Shown piece by piece: positions 1 through 10,484 of a DNA stretch of 64,000 nucleotides. This DNA is from Rhinopithecus roxellana (lineage: Eukaryota; Chordata; Mammalia; Primates; Cercopithecidae). Position numbers and translations under genes: made by a program. Within the stretch, counting starts at the first letter, position 1. Each line of letters begins with the position of its first letter. The notes below the pieces were generated by a model. It saw only the letters and a list, made by a program, of their open reading frames with translations. It made no database searches and was not told where the DNA came from. The stretch is taken from assembly GCF_007565055.1 (NCBI RefSeq), contig NC_044554.1, forward strand, positions 58,340,176 to 58,404,175. The letters run 5' to 3'.

Positions 1-54
1 TCCTGCTTTATCTTCAAAAACTGGAAAGGAAGGATCAAAGAAAAGACAGTAGCT

Positions 55-334
55 GGCCGGGCGTAATGGCTCACGCCTGTAATCCCAACACTTTGGGAGG
101 CTGAGGCAGGCGGATCACCTGAGGTTGAGGGTTCAAGACCAGCCTGACCAACATGGAGAAATGCTGTCTCTAGTAAAAATACAAAAATTAACCGGGCATA
201 GTGGCATGTGCCTGTAGACTCAGCTACTCGGGAGGCTGAGGCAGGAGACTTGCCAGGCGGAGGTTGCAGTGAGCCGAGATCACGCCCTTGCACTCTAGCC
301 TGGGCAACAAGCGAAACTCCGTCTCAAAGAAAAG
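55..334 (+). mobile_element. AluS-like SINE
   Basis: Starts ggccgggcgtaatggctcacg, has both monomers, and ends in a short A-rich tail (aaagaaaag). It is flanked by a 14-bp target duplication, aaaagacagtagct (41-54) and aaaagacaatagct (335-348), with one mismatch. A small deletion around the usual 'gagaatcacttgaac' box is visible. Confidence 0.95.
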
Positions 335-348
335 AAAAGACAATAGCT

Positions 349-661
349 TATGTTCATGGCAAGCATCTCTCATCACACTCCAGTTCCAAAGAAAAATTCC
401 AGTGTTTTCTACATTGAGTACTCCATCGTCTGAAATCAGCACATTCCGTGGAGGAAGGAGTCCTGCTTTGTTGCATCTATCTTAGGGTTTAATGTTGGTA
501 AATGAGTCACTCTAGCATTTGTACAAGGCTCCCTAAGACTTCTGCAGCAGTTGACCAAGCCCAAGGACATAATTGAATCTGGAGAGTCCTAGGGCCTTGT
601 TTTGAAAAACACTTGAAATACACATAGGAAGAAAGGCATACAAATAAATGTTCACTTGTCA

Positions 662-690
<29 letters not shown>
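349..690 (+). other. Possible retrocopy or retroposon 3' end (poly(A) signal plus A-tract)
   Basis: An AATAAA (about 645-650) is followed 10-12 bases later by an uninterrupted run of about 18 A (661-678), then gaaaagaaaagaaaa. This order looks like the 3' end of a processed transcript inserted on the plus strand. The 300 bases upstream are not Alu, L1 or L2 that I recognise, no reading frame of a known protein was found, and no clear target duplication could be paired with the tail. The parent gene is unknown; a chance A-run is the alternative. Confidence 0.3.
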
Positions 691-693
<3 letters not shown>

Positions 694-1159
694 CTATAAT
701 ATCCCAAAAGAAGTAATACAGACAGAAATGTAAGTTAAACAAGGTTAGGATTAATTTGTATAAGTTTATTTTAGGTTATTCAGGGTACATAAGATTTACT
801 GTGTACATTCCTTTTATGTCTGAATGTAAAAGAATGAAAAAGACAAATTAAAAAAGAAGACAAATTAAAAGAAGACAAATTCTTCCACACGAAACAAAAA
901 AGTCGAAGGAACAAACCATGTAGCTGTGTGGTCAATTCTTAAGCAAAGTCCTGAATCTGAAGAAATTGGGTTTATTCACTCTAATGACAGAATGGCTCTA
1001 ACTACAGCAATTTAGTTCTGTCACACCTCTGTCAATGATTCCCTGACCCCCTGTTCACATGGAAAGGAAAGAAGCTGACAATGGCAATCTAGCCTGATGC
1101 CCAGTGTCTACATCCCCAGTCCTGAGCCTCTCTAGCCACAACTCTATCAGGCCTGCCCC
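690..1159. other. Unassigned intron sequence
   Basis: AT-rich at first, with no recognised repeat apart from the short tandem unit at 838-882. No splice-site-flanked open frame was seen. Confidence 0.5.
838..882 (+). repeat. Short tandem repeat, three copies of an agacaaattaaaa unit
   Basis: Three consecutive copies of about 15-17 bases (core gaagacaaattaaaa, the last copy truncated to agacaaatt) lie in AT-rich intron sequence. Probably a local slippage product. Confidence 0.7.
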
Positions 1160-1323
1160 TACACCCTGACCTATCTGCTTTCTGATTCTGTTACACTTTG
1201 GTTTACTAGCATGCTCTGAGGTACGTAAAGGCAGGAACCATGTCTACTTCTTTACCACCATTATTTTTCCCATCCTTAGCACACTTAAACCTGGTTAGTG
1301 CTTAATAAATAGTTGTTGGATGA
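1160..1323 (+). repeat. L2 LINE 3' end
   Basis: Diverged match to the L2 3' terminus: 'aaaggcaggaaccatgtct', later 'cttagcaca', then 'gtgcttaataaatagttgttg' in consensus order. Ancient and 5' truncated. Confidence 0.6.
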
Positions 1324-2105
1324 AGATATTTTGTAGACTATCATGAGAACCTGAGGTGAAATAACACAGCATTGGAAGGAATAAGAAGTGTGGTTCACTG
1401 AGCCCAGCCACTGCCCACAAGACTTCCATGTCCACCATGTCCACTCAGCACTGAGCCTCATACTCTCCCTGGTTCTCTCCCATCTCCCTGGTACATTGTC
1501 TTCTTTGATGGTTTCCATTATACCTTGATGATCGCTCACTTTTTCTACACTTGCTTTTTTGGGAATATCCCTTCAGCTTTTATGTACTAGCACCACCATA
1601 CTGTGTCTGCCCAAATTTATTTCTCTAATAATGATTTCTCTCCCTTTTTGAACAAAGAGTGAAATTTCCTATCTCCACATGCCTGCAGGAAATCTCTTTT
1701 TGGATGTGGTTTCTACCTGAAATTAAACACTGCTCCTCTGACCATTCAAGAAGGAAATCCTCCATTTGGGACAAAGCAGAGACTTTCCTTCCAGCTTCTC
1801 AGACGTATATTCTTTGGAATCGTCTGTAAGTTCTTTGCTCTCTTAAAAGGTTTGCTAATAGGACTCTCATATTTGATGTTTCTTCATTTCCACACTCACT
1901 GACCTGATTCAGGCCCTCATTATCCTATATTCCATACTATCTCTTCCAGTGCTGGTATCCCCATATTCTAGTCCACTGTAGATAAGTTTCTCTAGCATAG
2001 TGTCATCACACATAACTCCCTTGTTAAGTCTCTGTCTATTCCTTGTATAGCAAATAGGAACAGCCAAGATATACAAGTCCAGTCCATTTTCCCTCAAACA
2101 CTCAA
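1324..2105. other. Unassigned intron sequence
   Basis: No family recognised. The open frames on the minus strand (for example 1285-1539) have no protein-family resemblance and no splice context. Confidence 0.5.
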
Positions 2106-2300
2106 CAGGTTTCTTGCACCAGGATTCTTATTTCTACTTCTGCACTTTTGCCGGTGTCATTCCTTCACCTAGACAGGCTCCCTTTCCCTCTTCATCGCAT
2201 CATTACCTCCTCCATGGCTCACCTCCACCAAGAAACTTTCTCTGACTAGTTCCGTTGCAGGATGATGACTACCTTTCCTTTTCTTGGCATGATTGTTTAG
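2106..2300 (+). repeat. Probable L2 fragment (ORF2 C-terminal region)
   Basis: Text such as 'ccttcacctagacaggctccctttccctcttc' and 'cctccaccaagaaactttctctgac' resembles, in order, the diverged C-terminal coding region of L2 (the 'ccaggaagccttccctgac' segment). Weak but colinear. Confidence 0.4.
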
Positions 2301-2349
2301 CTCTGGCTATGCTGCTATGTTGTTTCTTACTTGTTTGGCTAGTGGTAAT

Positions 2350-2605
2350 GGTTAATAATAATAATAGCTATCATTTATGAAAAACTATCATTTACGAAAA
2401 ACTACTATGTGCTAGGTACCTGACTAGGCTATTTATGAAGCTCAATAATCTTCCCAACAATCACACAGGCTATGTAGATATTATGCCTATTTTATATATA
2501 TGGCAACTATGGCTTAAAGAGAAAAATCATTTGCTCAGGGCCACACAGCTTGTAAATGGCAGAGCTAGGATTTGAACCAACAGAATGCAGGTATCATCCA
2601 TAGTG
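2350..2605 (+). repeat. MIR SINE
   Basis: Colinear with MIR: 'tagctatcattta', 'actatgtgctaggtacctgac', 'ctcaataatcttcccaacaatc', 'ctcagggccacacagcttgtaaatggcagagctaggatttgaacc'. It contains an internal duplication of a 17-18-base unit (atcattta(t/c)gaaaaact, about 2369-2403). Confidence 0.85.
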
Positions 2606-2609
2606 CCTT

Positions 2610-3585
2610 GTGGACATGTTTAGTCATTTCATGAATGGCGACTGACTCTGGCCGAGTTTATCATAGGCAGTTATTTTATCTTCTGCTTTTGCGTTCTCCA
2701 TGCAAATAAGTAGAACATAAGAACAATACTTTTCATTATAGGTGTAAGTTTCCACTTTTCTACTTTGGGATCATTAAAGAGTCATCTTTCATCTGTGCAT
2801 TGGAGTTACTGGGAACAAAATCGATTTGATTTTAAGGTCATTGTTTAACATTTTTCTCTCTGTGAATGCCTCACCTGCTTTCTCAAAAGAACATCTGATT
2901 TAAGTCACATCAAATACCACACTGTCCTTTGTTCTGAGGCCTAAAATGTTAGAATATGCATTTATGCTGCAGGTTTTATATGCCAAAGCTTTATCTCCCC
3001 AGTTTGACCTCGTAGTCACCACTATAGAGGCCTCACATGACATAAACAGCTTCAAATTACACCCCGAATCTCCTCGGTAACATAGCCCACTATTAACCTG
3101 TACTATGCAGATCTGTAGAGTTCAATACTTTTCTAATAAGAATGAAAATTTTTCACAAGATTCATCGAGGGCTTTTTGCTTTTTTTTTTTTTTAGATTGA
3201 AGACTCTCATTTCCTAAATGGTTCCAATATTCAATACTCGGCACTTTTCTGTCATTTCTTATTATATAAGCTTTTTAAACCTTCACTCACACATTACTTT
3301 TGTCATTTAAGACATTCCAATGTGAAAGGTATTGATTAAATGCAATTATCAATATGCAATTATCAATTGATTCCTCTCAAATTTCTCTTTTTCTTGATCC
3401 TTGTTTGTTTTCCTTTTTTAAATGCTAAATTTAGAGTCTCAGCAGAAAAATTTTCCATAACTACTTTTGCGAACAGTTTGGTGTGCAATATGACCACATT
3501 TGGCCTCTCAGAGGGATGGTCTTTGAGGCCTGAAACCAACGTTGTTAATAAGGGAATACAAGTATTTTTCACCCTAGATCCTTAC
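2610..3585. other. Unassigned intron sequence next to the coding exon
   Basis: No repeat family identified apart from a T-run at 3179-3194. A plus-strand open frame (3340-3663) runs through the exon but is antisense to it and has no independent support. Confidence 0.5.
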
Positions 3586-3656
3586 CTTTCTGCTTCGAGT
3601 CGCATCTCCTCCCTCTTTTGCCTTCTAAGTTCTCTGCGACGTTCAAAATCATCCAT
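3586..3656 (-). CDS. CALD1: Caldesmon first coding exon (partial CDS, N-terminal 23 codons)
   Basis: Read on the minus strand, the ATG at 3656-3654 opens 23 complete codons, MDDFERRREL...EEMRLEAE, plus two bases of a split Arg codon. The reading ends at AAAG|GTAAGG (GT at 3585-3584), a consensus donor in phase 2. This is the known N-terminus of smooth-muscle/WI-38-type caldesmon, an actin-, tropomyosin- and myosin-binding regulator of actomyosin ATPase in smooth muscle and of stress fibres in other cells. The Arg/Glu-rich charged helix belongs to the N-terminal, myosin-binding end. The start is secure: the context is ACC-ATG-G, and an in-frame TGA (3668-3666) lies 9 bases upstream. The next exon (IAYQRNDDD... 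in the known protein) would lie left of base 1. The alternative HeLa-type start exon (MLGGSG...) was looked for and not found. The assignment to CALD1 rests on residue identity; an unspliced retrocopy is excluded by the two splice sites. Confidence 0.96.
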
Positions 3657-3697
3657 GGTGTGATTTCAGGTTCAGGGAGACCAGATGACGTCTGGAC
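3657..3697 (-). other. CALD1: CALD1 5' UTR part of the start exon with 3' splice site
   Basis: Immediately upstream of the ATG on the minus strand there are 41 non-coding exon bases. They are preceded by a clean polypyrimidine tract and AG (CCTCTCCTTCAG, AG at 3699-3698). The non-coding stretch contains the in-frame TGA at 3668-3666 and a near-CRE motif (TGACGTCT on the plus strand, 3686-3693). A second AG six bases downstream could serve as an alternative acceptor, but the tract fits the first one better. The presence of an acceptor means that at least one further non-coding exon lies upstream, to the right. Confidence 0.85.
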
Positions 3698-3699
3698 CT

Positions 3700-4369
3700 G
3701 AAGGAGAGGAGGTAGAGTCAATATCATAGATAACTCAGTGTGTTACCTCTCTTTCAGTCACTGTGGACCCTCTTTCCCATTTGCCATTCTCCTGATTTTT
3801 CTTTACTCTTAGAAAGCTGATAAGGTAGCCAGTGATCAATTTCTGACTCCTGAGCCAAGTTAAATTCAGTCTCATTCATGAATCTCTCAGAGACAAATAA
3901 GTAAGATCCCAAGATTATATACTCTTTTAAAAAGACCTCAGGAGACAGAGAGGTTTTGAAGACTTGAAATATTGGTAGAATCACTTGAAATTCTACTGAA
4001 TGATTTTGTTCTTTGTAACTTGCTGAACCCCAGACCAAAGTTATGAAAAAGTGAACAAAGAAGGAGGAAAACAGGAATGATAAACAGAAAAGAAAAGTGG
4101 CAAGAAGAGGAATATGTAGGAAGTAGGAGAAAAGTGAAAGCGAGAAATAAAATAATACAGTATCTAGGCATATAATGTGCATATTCTCAAAGAAGCATCA
4201 GGATTTTAATAAAGACTGCAGCAGTAACATCATGAATAAACATCATGAAGCAACATTTTTAAAAGCAGTTAAGAGGTGATCAAGCTGTTTTCCAAGTTCT
4301 AAAATCACTGCTCTTTCTACGGATGTAACCCAACCATGTTACCCTTTCCTACCTCCTCTGTGATGGTTT
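3700..4369. other. Unassigned proximal upstream intron
   Basis: Contains the branch-point and polypyrimidine region of the CALD1 exon at its left end. No transposon was recognised. The minus-strand open frame at 3754-4182 is low-complexity (Phe/Ser/Leu-rich) and looks fortuitous. Confidence 0.5.
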
Positions 4370-4690
4370 TAATTCCGGAAAGACCTTCCCCTTCCAACTC
4401 TTTAAATGAGGAGCCCGTTTCCTCTGCGTTTTTGTGCCATGGAGTCAAGTATTCCAGAATTCCCCTGCAGCCCCCAAACCCAAAATGACTACCAGAAAGG
4501 GGGAAGCGGGCTCTTTTTGTCCTCGCTTTGTTTACAGAGCTGTCAGTGGTTAGTTAAACTCGGCCTGGAATCTGGCATTTAAGGCCTGCTTGAAGATTGT
4601 TTCCTGTGCGGAACGGGAGGCCTCCACTTCCTCTGGAATCCTAGACTCTCTGCTGCACTCGAATCACAAAAATATTTTCCAGCCCTTTCT
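4370..4690 (-). promoter_or_regulatory. Candidate regulatory segment or alternative first-exon region of CALD1
   Basis: This repeat-free 320-base block lies 0.7-1.0 kb upstream of the coding exon. It is richer in G+C and CpG than its flanks. It holds a TTCCGGAA ETS-like palindrome (4374-4381) and a one-mismatch CArG box (gcatttaagg, about 4577-4586). Caldesmon is a known SRF/myocardin-regulated smooth-muscle gene, so a muscle enhancer or an internal promoter here is plausible. No TATA box or splice donor was established, so this is an inference only. Confidence 0.25.
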
Positions 4691-6020
4691 GTGCACATGA
4701 GACAAGCCATTTGCCCTGTGTGAAAAAATAAGGAGCTGTGCAAAACCTAAAGCCATCATACCTGAAGGCATCTTTGTTTGAAGGAGCAAAAAACAAAACT
4801 TAGATTTTGAAGCCAAGTTCAGAAACCTTCTTAAATAAATTGTCCAATTCTTTTATTTTCAAATGTTTTTTCCCCTCTTAAAAAATCCCACAAAAACAAA
4901 AATAAAAGCTCAGCCAACAAAAGCAAAACTATACAATGTTTGAATTTTTCCCCTTTTTATCGTCTAAGGTGTTATTAATGTTGCTTATAAATCTTTAGAA
5001 ATTCAAATCTTGGTGTTTATTGGGAGTTTTAAATTTTTGGTGTTTCTCTATCTTACTCTTACCAAGAGTACTTCCTGAGGCTTTGCTAGCTGGGAAAGAA
5101 ACAACTCATTTTCTTTCTTATTATTTCATCGACCATAAAGAAATTTTGCTACACTTTCCAATCTAGTCTACAATTATCAGAATGGAAAAAGAAAAAGTGA
5201 TTTGAGAGTTCCCTAAGAGGCCATCCGTGGGCCCTTCTCCCTGGGGTAGGCTCCTGTTCTGACCACAGGGCAGGAGTGTGTGAGGACAGCCCTGTGGACA
5301 GTAGGGTCTAAACTCGTGGACTCAAATGCCAGGTGTAGTGGGAGAGTAGACTCTTCTCTTCCTTCAGTGTGGTCTTCTGTTGCATATAAAGTGCCCCTTG
5401 TATAACTTTAGCAATAGCAAACAGACATGGGAAAAAGAGGTCCGTCTATAAGCAAACAATTTTACGTTTTAAAATTTATCCAAGTAGCTTGAAGAGCATC
5501 CTCTAAGCCTCTGTCTGGTTTCTGCTCCTACCTCATCAAATTTAAGCAGTCATTCTGGCTGTTTGTCAGCAACAGTGGTTCTCAGCCTATACCTCTGGTG
5601 GAGGTGCTAATGAGCAGTGAAATAAATATCTCCAAGCAGGCTGGAGAGGTACATGGTCTGCAGAGCCCGGCAGTGTCTTGGAATACTTAGAGGGAAGTGA
5701 AACTAACATCGTGAGGTCACTTCTGCTGGCCATCCTCACTGGCTCTCAACCCACGCAAATTCTTTTTCTCCTACCCATTCTCTTCTCCCACTTCTCACCT
5801 TCTCTTGCTTACTTGGGCACTTTTTCCTTCCCAGCCATAGAAAAACTACATGTCATTTGAGTGTTGCTGAGTATGTATGTGGAGGCACCCAGAGGGAGAG
5901 AGAGAGTGTGTGTGCCATTTCCTACACACCAGTGCTTTTCTAGGTGAGGCTTGGTGCACATGAGTGGGTGTAGCTTAGAGGAAAGCACAAAACCACATCT
6001 GTGTACCATGTGGTATGACT
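4691..6020. other. Unassigned intron sequence
   Basis: No clear repeat. A stretch at about 5573-5640 ('cagtggttctcagcct...ctccaagcaggctgg') faintly resembles the edge of a MER5-type hAT element. The rest is unclassified. Confidence 0.45.
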
Positions 6021-6026
6021 CTTAGT

Positions 6027-6085
6027 GGTGTGTGTGTGTGTGGTGTGTGTGTCTTGTGTATGGGAGAGAGAAGGTGTATGTGTTT
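6027..6085 (+). repeat. TG/CA microsatellite
   Basis: Interrupted (TG)n: tgtgtgtgtgtgtg, then ggtgtgtgtgt, then gtgta and gtgtatgtg remnants, with a GAGAGAGA stretch nearby (5890-5910 and 6063-6070). Confidence 0.85.
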
Positions 6086-6089
6086 ATGA

Positions 6090-6688
6090 AAATTGTTCTC
6101 AGTATCAACCCAGGATGGGGCTGGAGATCCTCCTTCATGCCTGCACCCTTATATCACAGAGCTTTCCGGCCCTTCTCTAGCATCTTTCCTTTGTAAGAGG
6201 AGCCATGTCTAGGTAGAATGGTAAGTGATTTTTTTTTTTTTCTCTTCTATGTCCCCAGGCAGTAATCCCTCATTTCCTGCCCTACCCCTACTCAGTGCTG
6301 AATTCTTTTCAGCAACATTGGTTAGGAAACAAACTCTCAACCAATGAAGGGATGAAAAGTCAAGACAGGGAGATTCCATCAGTCGAGACACTCTGGGTGT
6401 CACAAATAGTGTGAAAGAGCTAAGTATTGATGTTTGTGACAGATGGGTTCTTGGAGAGTTTTATGAAAATCTAAATTTTTTGCTTGAGGGGGGATTGTGG
6501 TCATGCTATAGAAAGATTTACTGAGGTGGCTTCTTTCGTAAAGAGGGGAAAAACAAAAACCTTAACAGAGGCAGATAAGTCATCACCTATGGACATGTCT
6601 GTGTTTTCAATATGGGTTCTCATAGATGGGATTTTCTTTTAAAACAGGGCCTGCCTACACTGCCATGATTAAGAAATAAGTCAGTGTT
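6090..6688. other. Unassigned intron sequence
   Basis: Contains a T-run (6230-6242). No repeat family or coding signal recognised. Confidence 0.45.
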
Positions 6689-6698
6689 AAAGGTTTCA

Positions 6699-7000
6699 GG
6701 CCAGATGCAGTGGTTCATGCCGGTAATCCCAACACTTTGGGAGGCCGAGGTGGGAGGATCACTTGAGGTCAGGAGTTCGAGACCAGCCTGGCCAACATGG
6801 TGAAACCCCATCTTCACTAAAAACACAACAAATTAGCTGGGTGTGGTGGCAGATTACTGTAATCCTAGCTACTTGGGAGACTGAGGCAGGAGAATCACTT
6901 GAACCCATGAGGTGGAGTTTGCAGTGAGCTGAGATTAGGCCACTTCACTCCAGCCTGAGCGACAGAGCGAGACTCCATCTCAAAAAAAAAAGGAAAGAAA
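6699..7000 (+). mobile_element. Alu SINE (AluS/J-type)
   Basis: Two-monomer Alu starting ggccagatgcagtggttcatg. It ends in a mixed A-tail and is flanked by the duplication aaaggtttca (6689-6698) / aaagatttca (7001-7010). About 30 bases separate it from the next Alu, which has the opposite orientation. Confidence 0.95.
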
Positions 7001-7037
7001 AAAGATTTCAATCACTGAACATACTGCCCTTCCTTTT

Positions 7038-7334
7038 TTTTTTCTTTTTTTGAAATGGAGTTTCACTCTTGTCACCCAAACTGGAGTGCAATGACGCGAT
7101 CTCGGCTCACTGCAACCTCTGCCTCCCACGTTTGAGAAATTCTCCTGCCTCAGCCTCCTGAGTCCCTGGGATTACAGGTGTACACCACCACGCCCGGCTA
7201 ATTTTGTTATTTTTAGTAGAGACGGGGTTTCACCACGTTGGCCAGGCTGGTCTCGAACTCCTGACCTCAGGTGATCCTCCTACCTCAGCCTCCCAAAGTG
7301 CTGGGATTATAGGCATAAGCCACCGTGCCTGGCC
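7038..7334 (-). mobile_element. Alu SINE (AluS-type)
   Basis: Reverse-complement Alu from its T-tract to ...gtgcctggcc. The target duplication is tgcccttcctttt (from 7025) and tgcccttcttttt (7335-7347). It forms a tail-to-tail inverted pair with the Alu at 6699-7000. Confidence 0.95.
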
Positions 7335-7347
7335 TGCCCTTCTTTTT

Positions 7348-8060
7348 GAACAAAGCCACAAGCCTGCGGCCCAGGGGATTGGCACGATGTGACAAGAGGT
7401 GTGTCCTGCATCTTACCATCACGCCAGGGCTTCCGGGACTTTCCTCTCTTTCCTTTCTTTCCTCCTTGCTTTTTTTTCTCTGCCTCTTTTCAAAGGCGGA
7501 ATATTGATTGGTATTTCTTCTGACATTAAAACATTTTTCTCTTTCTTTGTCACTTTTTTTTCTTCTCTATATCTCACCCTATGTTGGAAATTAAAGTATG
7601 TTTATTAAAACTAATTTATGGCTATTTTTCTTTAAAAATTTAGTTCAATAGCGAATGTGCATCTTTCAACCAAGAAATTTATTATGTTTTATATTCACAA
7701 AGTTTTTGCTGTTTTTCTTTTTCCCTCTATGGGCATGTGGCCCTCAGTATAGATATTTCCTGTGACGCCTTTACAAGGAGAACTAGTAAGTTTCTGCTTT
7801 TGTTTGGGTCAGGGTTGGTGGCAGATAAGCCATGTTAGGTGTGTGTGGGTGTACTCACCTGTGCATGTGCACATGTGTAAATTCAGTCAAGGCAGGAGAT
7901 GTTTGTGAGCAGGTGACTTTCTAACCCAGCACTCAACACTTAGGGACAAAGCCATATGGAAGAAGCTAAGTCTTATCTACTTTTTGGGCAGTGCCAATAT
8001 TGGTTTGGAATGCAAGAAGAATACTGTTGTATCAGGGACACTGAATAAGTTAATGCAGCA
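7348..8060. other. Unassigned intron sequence
   Basis: Pyrimidine-rich at 7436-7575 (runs of T and CTTTCC). No repeat family or gene recognised. Confidence 0.45.
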
Positions 8061-8064
8061 TCCA

Positions 8065-8135
8065 AAGGGAACTAACATTTATTGAATATGTACTATGTGG
8101 CAGGCCATTTTTTAAGCCTTTAACGTTTTAATGAA
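8065..8135 (+). repeat. MIR fragment
   Basis: 'actaacatttattgaatatg' followed by 'tactatgtggcaggccattttttaagcctttaac' matches the MIR core in order; truncated. Confidence 0.6.
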
Positions 8136-8199
8136 TAGACTTTATTGCTTAGAGCAGGAAAAAAGCGAGTAGAGAGTACAAAGTTCCCATATATTCCCC

Positions 8200-8603
8200 C
8201 CTCCCCAACTCCTGCCCACATTTTCTCCTGCATTTGGAGATAGAGTCTTTGCAGATGTAGTCAAGATGAGGTGATTAGGGTGGTCCCTTATCCAATATAA
8301 TGGTGTCCTTATGAAAAGGGGAAATTTGGCACAGAGACAAACACACACAGAGAGGAGATAATGTGAAGGCATGGTGAGATGCCATGAGAAAATGGAGACA
8401 AGGAAGACCTAACGTTTTCACCAGAAAGCTGGGAAAGAGAAATGGGGCAAACCGTTCCCCAGTGCATTCAGAGGGAGCCTGGCCATGATGACACCTCCAT
8501 TTCAAACTTCAGCTCTCCATAACAGTGGGACAAGAAATTACTGTTATTCTAAACCAACTAGTGTGTGGTACTTTGTTATGGTAGCCCTAGGAAACTATTA
8601 GGA
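8200..8603 (+). mobile_element. MLT1-type LTR (ERVL-MaLR), partial
   Basis: Ordered matches: 'atttggagatagagtctttgcagatg', 'agatgaggtgattagggtggtccctta', 'aatggtgtccttatgaaaagggg', 'acacacacagagag', and the 3' 'gtgtggtactttgttatggtagccctaggaaactatta'. The 5' edge is diverged. Confidence 0.75.
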
Positions 8604-8607
8604 ACAT

Positions 8608-9000
8608 CTTGCAGTAGTGTGGTACATTTGTTCCAATTGACAAACCAATATTCATGCATATTATTAACTAAAGTTCATAGTTTACATTAAGGTTCACTCT
8701 TTGTTGTACAGTTTCAAAGGTTTCACCAAATACCGAATGTCACGTATTCACCATAGTAGCCTCATACAGAATAGTTTCACTGCCCTAAAAATCCCACCTG
8801 CTCTACTCGTTCATCCTTTCCCTTTCCTTACTCCCAAATTCTGGCAACCACTGATGTTTTTATGTCTCTACAGCTTTGGCTTTTCCAGAATATCATACAG
8901 TTGGAATCATACAGTATGTCTGTAGCCTTTTCTGATTGGCATATTCTACTTAACAATACACATTTAAGTTTCCTTCAAGTCTTTTCATGGCTGGTAGCTC
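8608..9000 (-). mobile_element. Old L1M LINE 3' region
   Basis: Reverse orientation of an L1M 3' part: 'agtttacattaaggttcactc', 'catacagaatagtttcactgccctaaaaatc', 'ctggcaaccactgatgttttta', 'ggaatcatacagtatgt', 'ttcatggctggtagctc'. No intact reading frame. Confidence 0.75.
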
Positions 9001-9680
9001 TGCTGGGCCATTAAAATATATGTAATTTTACTTTATCTGGGTAACAAATCTGTGAGGTAGCTAGTATAATTCCCATCTTACGGAATTTCAAAGTGTATGC
9101 TCTTAACCACTATAATAGGACTAATCCACTGTTTCTCTCTAGGATTTGTTTTCCATTTCAGGGAACAAACAAGAGTGCCCCAAAGAAGTTCTGAGAGGAC
9201 TATTATCACTGATTGCCACATTGATTCATTGGATCATATAACCTTAGGTAAGAAATAATCCTAAAAATTACCTGTGCCTTCAGTTTACAACCTGTTTGGT
9301 TTAAATCATAGAATTATCAAGTCACAAAAGATCTCAACTGAATTAGCCTTCCAAATGCTTATTTCATCTCTGTTAATTTATTGTTAGGGCTTTGTAAAAT
9401 TCATAACTCAGGATGGCTGTGTCCTCGACAGCATCATTGCATACTCTTCTTCGGTATCTTAGTTTCTTCTCTTATATTGCACTTTCTTCATTACACATCT
9501 TTCTCCTCTAACCCACTATATTCTCATTCACAACATCATCATTTCTCTGCTCTTGCAAGGAACTCTAGTCTTGGAACACTCAAAACCATTATTAGACAGG
9601 TCCTCTCTGACTAGTCTTCATTTTGCACCCACTGTAAATTTCATGATTCAGCTGCCTCGATGAGGTCTCACAAAAGCATT
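9001..9680. other. Mostly unassigned intron, with a MIR scrap
   Basis: 9040-9115 ('gtgaggtagctagtataattcccatcttacgg') looks like a MIR fragment. The remainder shows no recognised family. Confidence 0.4.
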
Positions 9681-9687
9681 TATAAAA

Positions 9688-9800
9688 TCAATATTCAATA
9701 AATGTTTACCAAACAGCTACTATGTGCCGGGTACTGTTCTAGACACCGGGATATAACAGTGAACAAGACAGAAAAGGTCTTTGCCTCCCTGGAATTGATA
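9688..9800 (-). repeat. L2 LINE 3' end
   Basis: Reverse orientation of the L2 terminus: 'tcaataaatgtttacc', 'ctactatgtgccgggtactgttctagacaccgggatataacagtgaacaag', 'cctccctggaattgatagt'. Confidence 0.7.
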
Positions 9801-10480
9801 GTTCAGACTTTTTTGCTTCTTTAAACTTCCACCAGGCTTATCACACTCATCTTCAACCTTGGACCATACCCATCACCTGCTTTCTGTTTTGTGTTCTTGA
9901 GATTCAGTGCTTTGTGGGAGAAAGGGTGCATGTTGTGTCTATCCTAAAGATTTGCATTCATTTCAGTTGTGCCATCGCTGCAACTCAGTGATGTTTCTCT
10001 TCATCCTACAGGTATTGGGGGATTTCTGGGTATAACATACTCCAGCAGATTTCCTACCTCTGATCTGCAATGATCATCACTCACCTTGACCCTTTAACTG
10101 TTTTCCTCCCTTGGCAAATAGTGACCTGGAATGAGACCTAGGAGACTGAAACTGAAGCTCTATGAGCTTTGTTTCTCTATAAAGTGAGCTGGTTGGAGAG
10201 CTAATATTCAAAGTTTCATCTTACTCCACATAATAATACTATGAACGTATACCTGCTTGAGCCAGCAAAGCTGGAGGTATCACGCATGACATATCCATGC
10301 TTCTTCCTCCTTCCCAGATGTAAATGTCTTGAGTATCTAAGTCTGTTCTCATTTAATTGTTTGATCTAGAAACCATTAACCTTCCTTTCAAGCTGATCAT
10401 ACCACAGCATCCTAGATAAAAAATATTTTATTACCTCTCAAATATGTCTTACAACTTTCTACCTCTACATTTTTACTCAT
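9801..10480. other. Unassigned intron sequence
   Basis: No repeat or exon recognised. Confidence 0.45.
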
Positions 10481-10484
10481 TCTT

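Larger units (their letters stand above)
1..3585 (-). other. CALD1: CALD1 intron downstream of the start exon (partial)
   Basis: This is the sequence following the donor GT at 3585-3584 on the minus strand. It contains an Alu, an L2 3' end, a MIR and a poly(A) tract resembling a retroposon end. The exon that would complete the split Arg codon is not in the window. Confidence 0.8.

Noticed and set aside
1..3585. The alternative HeLa-type caldesmon start exon (MLGGSG...)
   Set aside because: I looked for its coding sequence on the minus strand left of the MDDF exon and did not find it; it probably lies beyond the window.
3340..3663. 107-codon plus-strand frame over the CALD1 exon
   Set aside because: Antisense shadow of a secure minus-strand exon. 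No independent evidence.
6620..6826. Frames reading 'GFHHVGQAGLELLTS...' (also at 7204-7392 and elsewhere)
   Set aside because: Standard translations of Alu sequence.
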